NCBI RefSeq assembly: GCF_016918735.1
Contig: NZ_JAFFPR010000024.1
Span: forward strand, 1 to 38,324
Length of the DNA: 38,324 nt
Source of the DNA: Leptospira abararensis
Lineage (GTDB): Bacteria > Spirochaetota > Leptospiria > Leptospirales > Leptospiraceae
Reading direction: 5' to 3'
Every line of letters starts with the position of its first letter. Within the stretch, counting starts at the first letter, position 1. The notes beneath the pieces were generated by a model. That model saw nothing but the letters and a program-made list of their open reading frames with translations, was not told where the DNA came from and did not search any database. Below are positions 8,946 through 16,810 of the stretch, piece after piece. The position numbers and the translations under genes were made by a program.

Positions 8946-10232
8946 ATGTTCAAAAATCGCATCTTCCGCAATATTAGCATCCTTCTAACTCTAATTATAC
9001 TTGTTTTTTTGATCAAACCAAAAGACGAAGGATCGACTTACAGTCAGTATTTTTCCGAAATCAACAACGAACTAAAAGAGAACGGTTTGGGTAAACCTGT
9101 TGTGCTTTTGGATTTGGACCGTTTGGATGATAATCTGGCGATCCTTTCCAAAAACATTCCACCTCCTCTTCGTTATCGGATTGTTGTGAAGTCCCTTCCA
9201 TCTTTGGATCTTCTCCGTCACATTACCAAATCAACCAAAACCAATCGACTCATGGTCTTTCATTCGGGTGACCTTGTGATGTTGTTAAATGATCCTGAAT
9301 TTTCTTCCTTCGATATTCTTTTAGGCAAACCAATGCCTGTACGAGCGTTAGAGGAGATCTACAAAAAAACGAAAACAGGTAAGTTTCAGAAAGTACATTG
9401 GTTGGTAGATTCAGAAAACAGACTTACGCAATATCTAGAGTTTGCCAAAACGAAGGATATCAAGTTACATGTAGTTTTAGAAATTGATGTGGGACTTCAT
9501 CGCGGCGGATTTACACAAACCAAGGATACAAACCTTGCACTGGGAAAAATAACAAACCAGCCAAACCATTTGGAGTTTGATGGATTTATGGGTTATGAAC
9601 CGCATGTAGCTTCTGTTCCCAACTTGTTCGGCGATAAAAACGAGGCTATTGAAAAAGCAATTTTATCTTCTTTATCTTTGTATGAGGGGTTTGTCACTTC
9701 AGGGAAAAATTCTTTTCCTTCTTTATTTGCGAAAGAATTACTTCTTAATGGTGGTGGTAGTAAAACCTACCGTTTTTATCAAAAGAATAATAAAACCGTG
9801 AATGATGTTTCTGTTGGTTCGGCTCTTGTAATGCCCACAGATTTTGATGTGAGTACACTTACCGAACACAAACCAGCATTTTTTATTGCAGCACCTGTCC
9901 TCAAACGTTTGGAAGGAACTACCATTCCCTTTTTAGAATCCATTTCCTTTTTATTTCCTTTATGGAATCCCAACCTTCAGCTTACCTATTTCACATACGG
10001 CGGAGCTTATCTTGCAAAAAAAGAATCACCGAAAGGGTTGTTTGATAATAGCCTGTATGGCGCGAGCACAAACCAAGGAATTTTAAACGGAAGTCGTAAG
10101 ACCGACTTACAACCAGATGATTATGTTTTTTATCGTCCCACACAAAGTGAGAAGGTGATGGCGGAGATGGGAGAGGTGGTTCTTTTGCGGAAAGGCAAAA
10201 TCATAGGAACTTGGAAGTGTTTTATTAATTAG
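8946..10232 (+). CDS. Membrane-anchored alanine racemase / D-threonine aldolase-fold PLP protein
   Basis: A 428-residue protein with an N-terminal hydrophobic segment (9-23) that looks like a signal anchor, followed by an alanine-racemase-type TIM barrel. VVLLDLDRLDDNL (about 52-64) is the first strand, and K82 in YRIVVKSLPS is the expected PLP-binding lysine. A YGGAYLAKK segment and the C-terminal beta domain (DDYVFYRPTQSEKV) follow. In D-serine dehydratases and D-threonine aldolases this terminal region carries an HxC-type metal site. Here it reads PTQSE, so that metal site appears absent. Activity on a D-amino acid or amino alcohol is the family expectation; the substrate is unknown. The gene is divergent from the hybrid kinase and ends in a hairpin overlapping its stop codon. 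Confidence 0.8.
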   Translation: MFKNRIFRNISILLTLIILVFLIKPKDEGSTYSQYFSEINNELKENGLGKPVVLLDLDRLDDNLAILSKNIPPPLRYRIVVKSLPSLDLLRHITKSTKTNRLMVFHSGDLVMLLNDPEFSSFDILLGKPMPVRALEEIYKKTKTGKFQKVHWLVDSENRLTQYLEFAKTKDIKLHVVLEIDVGLHRGGFTQTKDTNLALGKITNQPNHLEFDGFMGYEPHVASVPNLFGDKNEAIEKAILSSLSLYEGFVTSGKNSFPSLFAKELLLNGGGSKTYRFYQKNNKTVNDVSVGSALVMPTDFDVSTLTEHKPAFFIAAPVLKRLEGTTIPFLESISFLFPLWNPNLQLTYFTYGGAYLAKKESPKGLFDNSLYGASTNQGILNGSRKTDLQPDDYVFYRPTQSEKVMAEMGEVVLLRKGKIIGTWKCFIN

Positions 10233-10260
10233 TGTGCCTTTCGTGACACACTAATTTTAT
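10227..10260 (+). terminator. Hairpin terminator overlapping the stop of the racemase-like gene
   Basis: AATTAGTGTG (10227-10236) and CACACTAATT (10247-10256) are perfect 10-bp arms around a 10-base loop, followed by TTAT. The stop codon lies inside the 5' arm. It separates two convergent genes. Confidence 0.7.
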
Positions 10261-10267
10261 ATTCTAA

Positions 10268-11296
10268 CTACTTATCTGAAAAAAAATCCCACATAACATC
10301 ATTGGCTTTGATTGCTTTTGAAGGAGAGGCACCACCAAAGAATAAGGAGGGCTTTTTGCCACCTGGCCATGAATGTCCTCCAGATTCTGTAACACAAAGT
10401 TTTACCTTCACACCTTCTTTGCATTCACTATACTCATCACATGTGACACCTTCTGTTTCTAACACTCGTTTGGGTGTTGGATTACATTCATTGAATTTTA
10501 CCCATTGGGAGATGGATTTAGGAACAGAAACAAAGTCTGTAACGAGAGACTTGTCTTTAAAACTATCTCCAGATCCTCCATAGAATAATACTTTATCATC
10601 GTCTTTGGCATGGATATGTAAAACGGAGATTGGTTTTGTGGGATTACAAGTGACCGTGTTATCGGTTCCTGCTACTGCTGTGATGGCAGCCAGTTGGTCT
10701 GTCATTTCGCAAGCCAAACGATAGGACATCATCGCCCCATTGGACATACCCGTAGAGTAAACTTTGGATTTGTCGATTTGCAGTTGTTTTGTGGCATGAT
10801 TCAAAATTTCTTTTACAAACCCAACATCATCAATTTTTTTATCACGGGCATCAGCACAACAGTTACCTGCATTCCATGTCGCAATTTTTCCTGATTTGTA
10901 TTTGCTATATCCGTTCGGGAAAATAGTGATATGGCCATTTTCTTCTGATTTAGAAATTTGGTGGTAATATTCTTCGTTGGATTGGATTTCCATATCACCA
11001 CCACCGCCATGGAACACAAAAAGAAGGGGAACTGCTTTGTTTGCCGAATATGTTTTGGGAACATGGACTTTATAATAACGTGGGATGTCGCCATGGGGAA
11101 AAGTGAATGTGTAATCTCCCGGTGCATCGATTTTTTTGGTTAGGTCAGAAGAGGCGATCGGAGCTGGTTTTTCCTCCATTCTTTTTTGGAACCGTTCTTT
11201 AATTTTTGTGCGTAACCAACCCCGCGAACAGGACTCAGTGGTAAAAGTGAATAAGATCAAAGTTAAAATAAAAAGAAATTGGGGTCTAAGTATCAT
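10268..11296 (-). CDS. PHB depolymerase / feruloyl-esterase-like lipoprotein
   Basis: A 342-residue secreted alpha/beta hydrolase of the LpqC/polyhydroxybutyrate-depolymerase type. The signal peptide ends in TTESC with C23 as the likely lipidation site, so the enzyme is probably surface- or periplasm-anchored. LLFVFHGGGGDME (about 91-103) supplies the oxyanion hole, STGMSNGAM holds the nucleophile S185, HAKDDDKV (about D232-D234) the acid, and GGHSWPGG the histidine H308. Paired cysteines CC (146-147) and several later ones suggest disulfides. The frame extends four codons to a TTG, but GGAGGAT directly before the ATG at 11296 fixes the start. The natural ester is unknown; aryl esters and short polyesters are typical for the family. 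Confidence 0.85.
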   Translation of the reverse strand: MILRPQFLFILTLILFTFTTESCSRGWLRTKIKERFQKRMEEKPAPIASSDLTKKIDAPGDYTFTFPHGDIPRYYKVHVPKTYSANKAVPLLFVFHGGGGDMEIQSNEEYYHQISKSEENGHITIFPNGYSKYKSGKIATWNAGNCCADARDKKIDDVGFVKEILNHATKQLQIDKSKVYSTGMSNGAMMSYRLACEMTDQLAAITAVAGTDNTVTCNPTKPISVLHIHAKDDDKVLFYGGSGDSFKDKSLVTDFVSVPKSISQWVKFNECNPTPKRVLETEGVTCDEYSECKEGVKVKLCVTESGGHSWPGGKKPSLFFGGASPSKAIKANDVMWDFFSDK

Positions 11297-11420
11297 AGGA
11301 TCCTCCAAAGGAATCTAGGCATACGACCTGGTTCTTTCTTAAAAAGTTCCATCGTATCCAACTATTTTAAAAAAACTCTTTCTATCGGAAACAAATTCTC
11401 TGGATTCTAAATCTTTAAGT

Positions 11421-12401
11421 TTAGGTCTTTACTTTTGCTAAAATTTTTAAGGAACGGATTTTGGCATCCATATCATAAACAGAAGTCACTGTCATTAGCT
11501 CATCCGCCTTCGTTTCTTCCAAAACCTTGGTGATTCCTGCTTCTAAGGTGTCAGCGGAACCCACAACAGAGTAGGATAACATTTGTGAGGCGATTCCTTT
11601 TTCTTGTTCTGTCCAGTAGGATTCCATATTCTCGATCGGCGGGGGGAAGCTTCCACGCATATTTCTTAGGATTCGAGTGAAGGACTGTTGGGAGCTGGTA
11701 AATAGAAATTTTGCTTCTGCATCCGTTTCTGCAGCAATGACATTCACACCCACCATCACATAAGGTTTATCCAAATACTTAGAAGGCCTAAATTGTTTTC
11801 GGTAAATGGAGATGGCCTCCATTAAGGCTCCCGGTGCAAAATGAGAAGCAAAGGCATAAGGAAGGCCAAGCATCGCAGCAAGTTGTGCACCAAATAAACT
11901 AGATCCTAAAATCCATACGGGAACATGAGTCCCCATACCAGGAATGGCCCGGACTTGTAATTGGTTATGATCCTCTTCAAAATATGTGAGGAGTTCTTTC
12001 ACATCTTCTGGGAAATGTTGTGAACTCATGGGATCTCGACGTAATGCACGTAAGGTGAGCTGGTCGGTTCCAGGAGCTCGTCCCAGTCCTAAATCAATCC
12101 TTCCGGGATACAAACTTTCTAAGGTTCCAAATTGTTCCGCAATCACAAGGGGAGAATGGTTCGGCAACATGATCCCACCCGCTCCAATCCGAATGGATTT
12201 TGTATGTGCAGCCAAATGACCAATCACTACAGAAGTAGCGGCACTGGCAATGGAGGGAAAGTTATGGTGTTCTGCCACCCAAATGCGGTGGTAACCTAAG
12301 GCTTCTGCTTCCTTAGCCACTCGGACAGAATTAGCAAGCGCGTTACTTGGATTATTTCCTTCGTTGATAAAAACTAGATCGAGAATCGATAATGGCACCA
12401 T
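11421..12401 (-). CDS. LLM-class flavin-dependent oxidoreductase (MsnO8-like)
   Basis: A luciferase-like monooxygenase of about 326 residues using reduced FMN. It begins with the family strand [10 protein letters not shown], and continues with [14 protein letters not shown] (the AEHH motif typical of this subgroup), [20 protein letters not shown] and [16 protein letters not shown]. An in-frame GTG three codons upstream is also possible; neither start has an ideal ribosome site spacing (GGAG and AGGGA lie upstream). It stands between the esterase gene and a regulator facing away, with no obvious pathway partner. These proteins are found in many genomes, with substrates mostly undefined. Confidence 0.88.
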   Translation of the reverse strand: MVPLSILDLVFINEGNNPSNALANSVRVAKEAEALGYHRIWVAEHHNFPSIASAATSVVIGHLAAHTKSIRIGAGGIMLPNHSPLVIAEQFGTLESLYPGRIDLGLGRAPGTDQLTLRALRRDPMSSQHFPEDVKELLTYFEEDHNQLQVRAIPGMGTHVPVWILGSSLFGAQLAAMLGLPYAFASHFAPGALMEAISIYRKQFRPSKYLDKPYVMVGVNVIAAETDAEAKFLFTSSQQSFTRILRNMRGSFPPPIENMESYWTEQEKGIASQMLSYSVVGSADTLEAGITKVLEETKADELMTVTSVYDMDAKIRSLKILAKVKT

Positions 12402-12549
12402 TAGGAACACATTCCCTTTTTCACCTCTCCAGTGTAAATTTGTAAAAATTTAAAATCGAGATTTATATTTTAAAAATTACATACATCTGTTATGTTGGCA
12501 ATCAACCTAAATGAGTTTTCTTTGTGAAAAATTCCACTAAAGATAAAAA

Positions 12550-12571
12550 ACTAGAGTCTAAGGACTCTAGT
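12550..12571. promoter_or_regulatory. Perfect 9-bp hairpin upstream of the AraC-family gene
   Basis: ACTAGAGTC (12550-12558) and GACTCTAGT (12563-12571) enclose a 4-base loop. On the minus strand the stem is followed by TTTTTTATC, the layout of a terminator, yet no minus-strand gene ends here. A second palindrome, GATTTAAATC, adjoins it at 12573-12582. It may be an operator for the adjacent regulator or the end of an unannotated minus-strand transcript. Confidence 0.5.
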
Positions 12572-12622
12572 GGATTTAAATCTATTTTTAAGTAGAACCT
12601 TGAGAATAAAATCACATTCTCG

Positions 12623-13405
12623 TTGTATGATATGAAAGTATCCCGTCAAAATTTAAACTCCCATCATAAAACACTGATCCATTCTGTGTTTGTATTTGAA
12701 TCAGATACTAAGGAAACAAAGAATCTCCCATTTTATGCCGATGGTTTTCCTGGAATTGTATTCTTTCATTCTGAACATCCAGTGACTGTATTTGTTGGTT
12801 CTGAATCTAAAGTGATGGATCCAGTTTTTGTCTATGGACAAACCATCGAACCCATTCGCATTCAGATCGAAGGCCCGTTTTTTTTTGTAATGGTCCAACT
12901 TTTTCCTGCAGTTGTGGAAGAAACCTTAAAAATTCCAGTAGTGGAACTTACCAATTCTTGTTGGACCATTCCCGATGCCGATTGGAGTTCGGAACCTAAC
13001 TTTTCATTGGCGATCGAGAATAAATCTTCCTCCTTTGCTGCAGAAGCTCTTGTCGATTTTATTTTAAAAAAAGGAGAAAAGTTTCAACCAGATCTGATAT
13101 TACATGCTTGTTTGGAAGAGATTTTAGATCTCAAAGGAAATTGTGAAATTGCAAAGTTATCCAAAAAACATGGACTTTCGGAAAGGACCTTACAAAGGCG
13201 GTTCCAAAATTATGTAGGGCTTACACCCAAACAATTTTCTACCATCATTCGGTTCCAAGCCAGTTTATCCGAGTTAAACGATATAAACAATTCTAAATTA
13301 ACAGATATTGCCTATGCCAGTGGATATGCAGACCAGTCTCATTTCATTCGCCAATTCAAAACCTTTACCAAAGAAAGACCATTTCGGTTTCGCGAAAAAA
13401 TTTAA
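12623..13405 (+). CDS. AraC-family transcriptional regulator
   Basis: A 260-residue protein with an N-terminal cupin-like sensing region of the DUF6597 type (about 20-110, including PGIVFFH and DPVFVYGQ) and a C-terminal AraC double helix-turn-helix (about 165-258). The DNA-binding part is well preserved: HGLSERTLQRRFQNYVGLTP, then LTDIAYASGYADQSHFIRQF. ATG codons at 12623 and 12632 are both possible and neither has a clear ribosome site. It lies 54 bases before the NmrA-like gene on the same strand, which is the most likely target. The effector is unknown. Confidence 0.88.
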   Translation: MYDMKVSRQNLNSHHKTLIHSVFVFESDTKETKNLPFYADGFPGIVFFHSEHPVTVFVGSESKVMDPVFVYGQTIEPIRIQIEGPFFFVMVQLFPAVVEETLKIPVVELTNSCWTIPDADWSSEPNFSLAIENKSSSFAAEALVDFILKKGEKFQPDLILHACLEEILDLKGNCEIAKLSKKHGLSERTLQRRFQNYVGLTPKQFSTIIRFQASLSELNDINNSKLTDIAYASGYADQSHFIRQFKTFTKERPFRFREKI

Positions 13406-13429
13406 ACTCTGTCGGGTTTGTTCAATTTT

Positions 13430-13435
13430 TATAAT
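13430..13435 (+). promoter_or_regulatory. Candidate -10 element (TATAAT) for the NmrA-like gene
   Basis: An exact TATAAT lies 25 bases before the ATG at 13460. No good -35 sits at 16-18 bp, so activation by the upstream AraC protein is conceivable. Judged by position only. Confidence 0.3.
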
Positions 13436-13459
13436 ACAGTTTCCTGTATCCTGAATGGT

Positions 13460-14296
13460 ATGAAACCCTTTACACTCATCATTGGATCCAGCGGAAAAAC
13501 TGGATCAAGAATCCTATCCAGATTGGAACAATTGGACTACCCTGTTCGATTGGGATCAAGAAACGCTAAGCCCTCTTTTGATTGGGAGAAGCCAGAAAAT
13601 TGGGAATCTGTCATTCAAGGAGTGACCCAAGTTTATATCAGCTTTCAACCGGACTTAGCGGTCCCATCTTCTCTCGCATCCATACAGCAGTTAGTGGATA
13701 TTTGTAAAAAAAACCAAGTGAAACGATTGGTTTTGTTATCGGGGAGAGGGGAACCAGAGGCGAGAGCCTGTGAACAAGTGGTGCAAAATTCCGGTTTGGA
13801 ATGGACAATTTTAAGAGCGAGTTGGTTTTTCCAAAATTTCAGTGAAGGAATGTTTTTGGATCAGATCTTAGGAGGACCTGTTTTGTTTCCTCGGGTGAGC
13901 GCAAGCGAACCGTTTGTGGATCTAGATGATCTGGCCGATCTTGCGGTAGAGTCGCTCATTACAGACAAACATCGCAACCGGTTGTATGAACTGACTGGCC
14001 CTGAACTTTGGAATTTCAAAGATGCCTTCCAAACCATAGCGGAAGTTACGAACCAAAATATCTCTTTCGAAGAACTGCCGTTAGATGATTACATCCAAAC
14101 CTTAAAAGAATGGGGACTTCCAGAAGACACCATTTGGCTCGTAAACTATCTATTTCGCACTGTCCTTGACGGCCGCAATGAATCGGTAGTCAAGGATTTG
14201 GAATTGGCTCTGGGTAGAGAACCAAAAGATTTTCGGACTTATGTGAAAGAAACCGCCGAAACTGGAATTTGGAAACTACCCGAGAAAGCCATTTAG
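13460..14296 (+). CDS. NmrA-like atypical SDR (NAD(P)-binding) protein
   Basis: A 278-residue single-domain protein of the NmrA / ergot-alkaloid AgnL-like group of atypical SDRs. TLIIGSSGKTGSRIL (about 4-18) is the glycine-rich dinucleotide turn, followed by VYISFQPD and RLVLLSGRGE strands and EWTILRASWFFQNF, a hallmark of NmrA-type reductases and sensors. The classical YxxxK pair is missing, so it may be a redox sensor or reductase. The reading frame opens at a TTG 14 codons upstream, but the ATG at 13460 starts the conserved fold. Its stop codon abuts the stop of the convergent GH5 gene without a single base between them. Confidence 0.85.
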   Translation: MKPFTLIIGSSGKTGSRILSRLEQLDYPVRLGSRNAKPSFDWEKPENWESVIQGVTQVYISFQPDLAVPSSLASIQQLVDICKKNQVKRLVLLSGRGEPEARACEQVVQNSGLEWTILRASWFFQNFSEGMFLDQILGGPVLFPRVSASEPFVDLDDLADLAVESLITDKHRNRLYELTGPELWNFKDAFQTIAEVTNQNISFEELPLDDYIQTLKEWGLPEDTIWLVNYLFRTVLDGRNESVVKDLELALGREPKDFRTYVKETAETGIWKLPEKAI

Positions 14297-16399
14297 TCAC
14301 TGTTCGGTGGGATACCCGCTGTAGGTCATTTTTCCGGTAAAATAAATCGGACTTTTTTCTTCCAAGAGAATCCTTGTATTCAGTTTAGATTGGATCTCTT
14401 GGAGAGTTTGCGTTGAATAGGAACTACCATTGCCATCCACTATCAAAACATAGTGGTAAGATGAGTTTGGATTTTCCTCTAGATCCAAGTCGTCCCAAAT
14501 ATGGACAATATTTCCCGAACCAACATCCCGATTTCTGTCAGGAACGATAATGGCTTCGTTTGGTTCTTGGTTTGGTGAATTAGGTAGACCTTGGTTATAA
14601 ATTCTTTTTTCAGAAATCAGAATGGTCTTTGTGGGATCAAAATGAGAAGGTAGATAAACTTCTGTAGGAGCATCGGAAAACCTTCCCTTCCAAATCAGGA
14701 GTTGGAATCTTTTGTCACCAAAGTATTTGGTTTCCGTATTTCCTGGTTTGATGGCCGCCCAAGAAAATACTTTATTCCAAGTATCAGATCCTACTGTATT
14801 GTAATGACTGCTCATCACGCGGCCTTGAGACTTTCGAAAGTAAGCGCGAGCCACCACACGTTCATCTAAATTAAAACTAGTTCCATAATTTCCTACAACA
14901 GAGAAGTCTTCTTCATTCCATGCATCTTTGGTTGTAACGAGTTTAGAAGGATTTCCATTCATATATTCGGCATGGTTGTTGTAATAATAATCCCAATGCC
15001 ACTGGGTTCCCGATACAATGGGATTGTAAAAATCAGCAAACCTAGACTTAGAACTTTGGTTTCCATCGGATACTTCCATGGCTTGGTAAACAGCACTAAT
15101 CATTCTGGCTGTATCTTTGGCACCCGTTCCTTTCAGCCACATTCCAAATTCACTTAAAAAAACCGGAATTTTTAAAAACCTAGATTCCTTTCTGATTTCA
15201 TCTAAATACTTAAAATACGTTGCATTATCAATTCCAGTCAGGTCAGTACCCATTCGGCCTGCATCATAGAAGTGGGAGTTAAATACAAAACCGGGGCCAG
15301 GGGGAGTGAGTAAATGACCACCACCTGTCGCAGGGGCGATCGCTGATCCAATGTTTGTATTCCAAAACACCAAAGGTTCTGCAAACACCCATTTGTTTTC
15401 CCATCCATTTTGGTTGAGGATGGTTCTTATTTTTTTATACATAGGCCAAAGTTTTTGGTTGTCCCACTGAGCGGGCGTTAGTCCTTCCATTCCCCCATCT
15501 ACTGGTTCATTGAAAGGATCAAGTCCTAAAACATAAGAGAATTCTTCTGCGGTTAGTTTCCCTTTGATATAGGAAGTCGCTTTTGCAATTTGCCAGAGGA
15601 ACTCTGTTTGCATATTCCTTGTTCCTTGGGTTGTTGAAAGAGGAGCGTTGTTCCAGAAATTGCGAAAAGCCCGGCGGACGGCTTCGTTGGTTAGATTGTT
15701 TTGGCTCCAACTGGCGCAAATAAATCCGCAGTATTCCGTAGGATAACTTCCTCCTTTGGTGATCCAAGCAGGAGCACCATTTCCTGTATGCCAAGAGTTT
15801 TTATTAAAGAGATGGCGTGAGAACAAATCTTGGTGGTAGTCAAGAAGGATGTACATTCGTTTGGCGGTCGCCTTTTTCATCTGAGCGATGACTGCATCTA
15901 AATAAGAATAATCAATGGTATCAACTCCCGGATGGACTCCTTCCCAGGCGATAGTAAAACGAATGAGATTGGATCCTGTGGTTTTGCCAAGTCTTGTAAG
16001 AGCGATCTCAGCTTCAGTTTCATTCGCAAAAGGTTTGAATCCGTGTTGTGCTAGTTTCATATTTCCAGAGATATTAAAACCTCGGAAAGAAACTTCGCGA
16101 CCGAGCCCATCTACAAAGATCTGGTCTGTGAATTGGTTGTTTGTTTTTTCAGAAATCAAAATCTCCCTATCGTTTGAGCTAAGACTATAATCCAAACTAT
16201 GAAGGGAGCTTGCTGTCACTAGAGACCTTGTGGAAAGACTTGCTCCCGAACCACTCGGTTCTGAAACAACGCTGGCACCGGGTAGGAGGAGGGCAAGGGC
16301 CGCAGATTGTGAATCCTTTGTGGGAGCACATGATAGAATAGACAATAGGACTGTTGTGACAGCCCCATAGAAGGTTTGGGATTTTCCTTTCGATTTCAT
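14297..16399 (-). CDS. GH5 endoglycoceramidase-like lipoprotein
   Basis: A 700-residue lipoprotein glycosidase. The signal peptide ends at LLSILSC (C24), followed by a Ser/Ala-rich linker. The barrel begins at VSFRGFNISGN (about 103-113); LIRFTIAWEGVHPG (145-158) and YILLDYHQDLFSR (183-195) closely resemble endoglycoceramidases, which release the intact oligosaccharide from glycosphingolipids and leave ceramide. The predicted acid/base is E298 in LDPFNEP and the nucleophile E417 in FLSEFG. A beta-sandwich C-terminal domain follows the barrel. GAGAGG before the ATG at 16399 sets the start, six codons inside the open frame. It is divergent from a neutral ceramidase, which would use the ceramide product. 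Other GH5 specificities, such as beta-1,6-galactanase-like or steryl glucosidase, are possible. Confidence 0.85.
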   Translation of the reverse strand: MKSKGKSQTFYGAVTTVLLSILSCAPTKDSQSAALALLLPGASVVSEPSGSGASLSTRSLVTASSLHSLDYSLSSNDREILISEKTNNQFTDQIFVDGLGREVSFRGFNISGNMKLAQHGFKPFANETEAEIALTRLGKTTGSNLIRFTIAWEGVHPGVDTIDYSYLDAVIAQMKKATAKRMYILLDYHQDLFSRHLFNKNSWHTGNGAPAWITKGGSYPTEYCGFICASWSQNNLTNEAVRRAFRNFWNNAPLSTTQGTRNMQTEFLWQIAKATSYIKGKLTAEEFSYVLGLDPFNEPVDGGMEGLTPAQWDNQKLWPMYKKIRTILNQNGWENKWVFAEPLVFWNTNIGSAIAPATGGGHLLTPPGPGFVFNSHFYDAGRMGTDLTGIDNATYFKYLDEIRKESRFLKIPVFLSEFGMWLKGTGAKDTARMISAVYQAMEVSDGNQSSKSRFADFYNPIVSGTQWHWDYYYNNHAEYMNGNPSKLVTTKDAWNEEDFSVVGNYGTSFNLDERVVARAYFRKSQGRVMSSHYNTVGSDTWNKVFSWAAIKPGNTETKYFGDKRFQLLIWKGRFSDAPTEVYLPSHFDPTKTILISEKRIYNQGLPNSPNQEPNEAIIVPDRNRDVGSGNIVHIWDDLDLEENPNSSYHYVLIVDGNGSSYSTQTLQEIQSKLNTRILLEEKSPIYFTGKMTYSGYPTEQ

Positions 16400-16457
16400 A
16401 GATCCTCTCTTTCGCATTCCTTGGGAAATGAAGCTTTGGTCACTTGGGTCGTACTAG

Positions 16458-16486
16458 CCGACAATTGTCGATTAAAAAATTGCCAT
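16458..16486 (+). promoter_or_regulatory. Operator repeat copy 1 (CGACAATTGTCG)
   Basis: A 12-bp perfect palindrome CGACAATTGTCG (16459-16470) is followed by ATTA, a short A/T tract and TTGCCAT. The same order recurs in copy 2. It lies just upstream of the GH5 gene. Confidence 0.65.
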
Positions 16487-16669
16487 CAAATTTCCATAAA
16501 TGTGGATTCGAATGAGAAAATCGGAGACACACTGGTTTTTTTCCTGATTGCCCCATTCCTTTTTATGGGAATTTCACCAGAAAATCGATACATTTGGGCA
16601 GAATCTGTCGAATTCTAGGGAGTACTTCCTTGTCTTTGTAGCAAAATTCTGAACGCTGATCTAAAAAAA

Positions 16670-16699
16670 CCGACATTTGTCGATTATTTTTCTTGCCAT
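16670..16699 (+). promoter_or_regulatory. Operator repeat copy 2 (CGACATTTGTCG)
   Basis: CGACA-TT-TGTCG (16671-16682), then ATTA, a T-rich tract and TTGCCAT, matching copy 1 in the same orientation. TTGCCA could be a -35 for the ceramidase gene, but no good -10 stands at 17 bp. The downstream TetR protein is the obvious candidate ligand. Confidence 0.65.
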
Positions 16700-16810
16700 A
16701 TTTTTAACACCGTTTAGACTTATAAACCAAATTTGGCCCTTGCAGACATTCAGGTCCAGACCCATGCGAAAAAGATTTCATTTAGAAATTTAGATTCGGA
16801 GAGAGAGTAT

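Larger units (their letters stand above)
16400..16810. other. Shared divergent regulatory region, GH5 / ceramidase
   Basis: A 411-base non-coding region between two outward-facing lipoprotein genes. It holds two copies of a palindrome-containing repeat (listed separately), 212 bp apart, placed about 60 bases before the GH5 start and about 110 bases before the ceramidase start. The ceramidase reading frame stays open back to a TTG at 16733, but GGAGAG before the ATG at 16811 and the signal peptide that follows make the upstream part non-coding. Confidence 0.7.
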
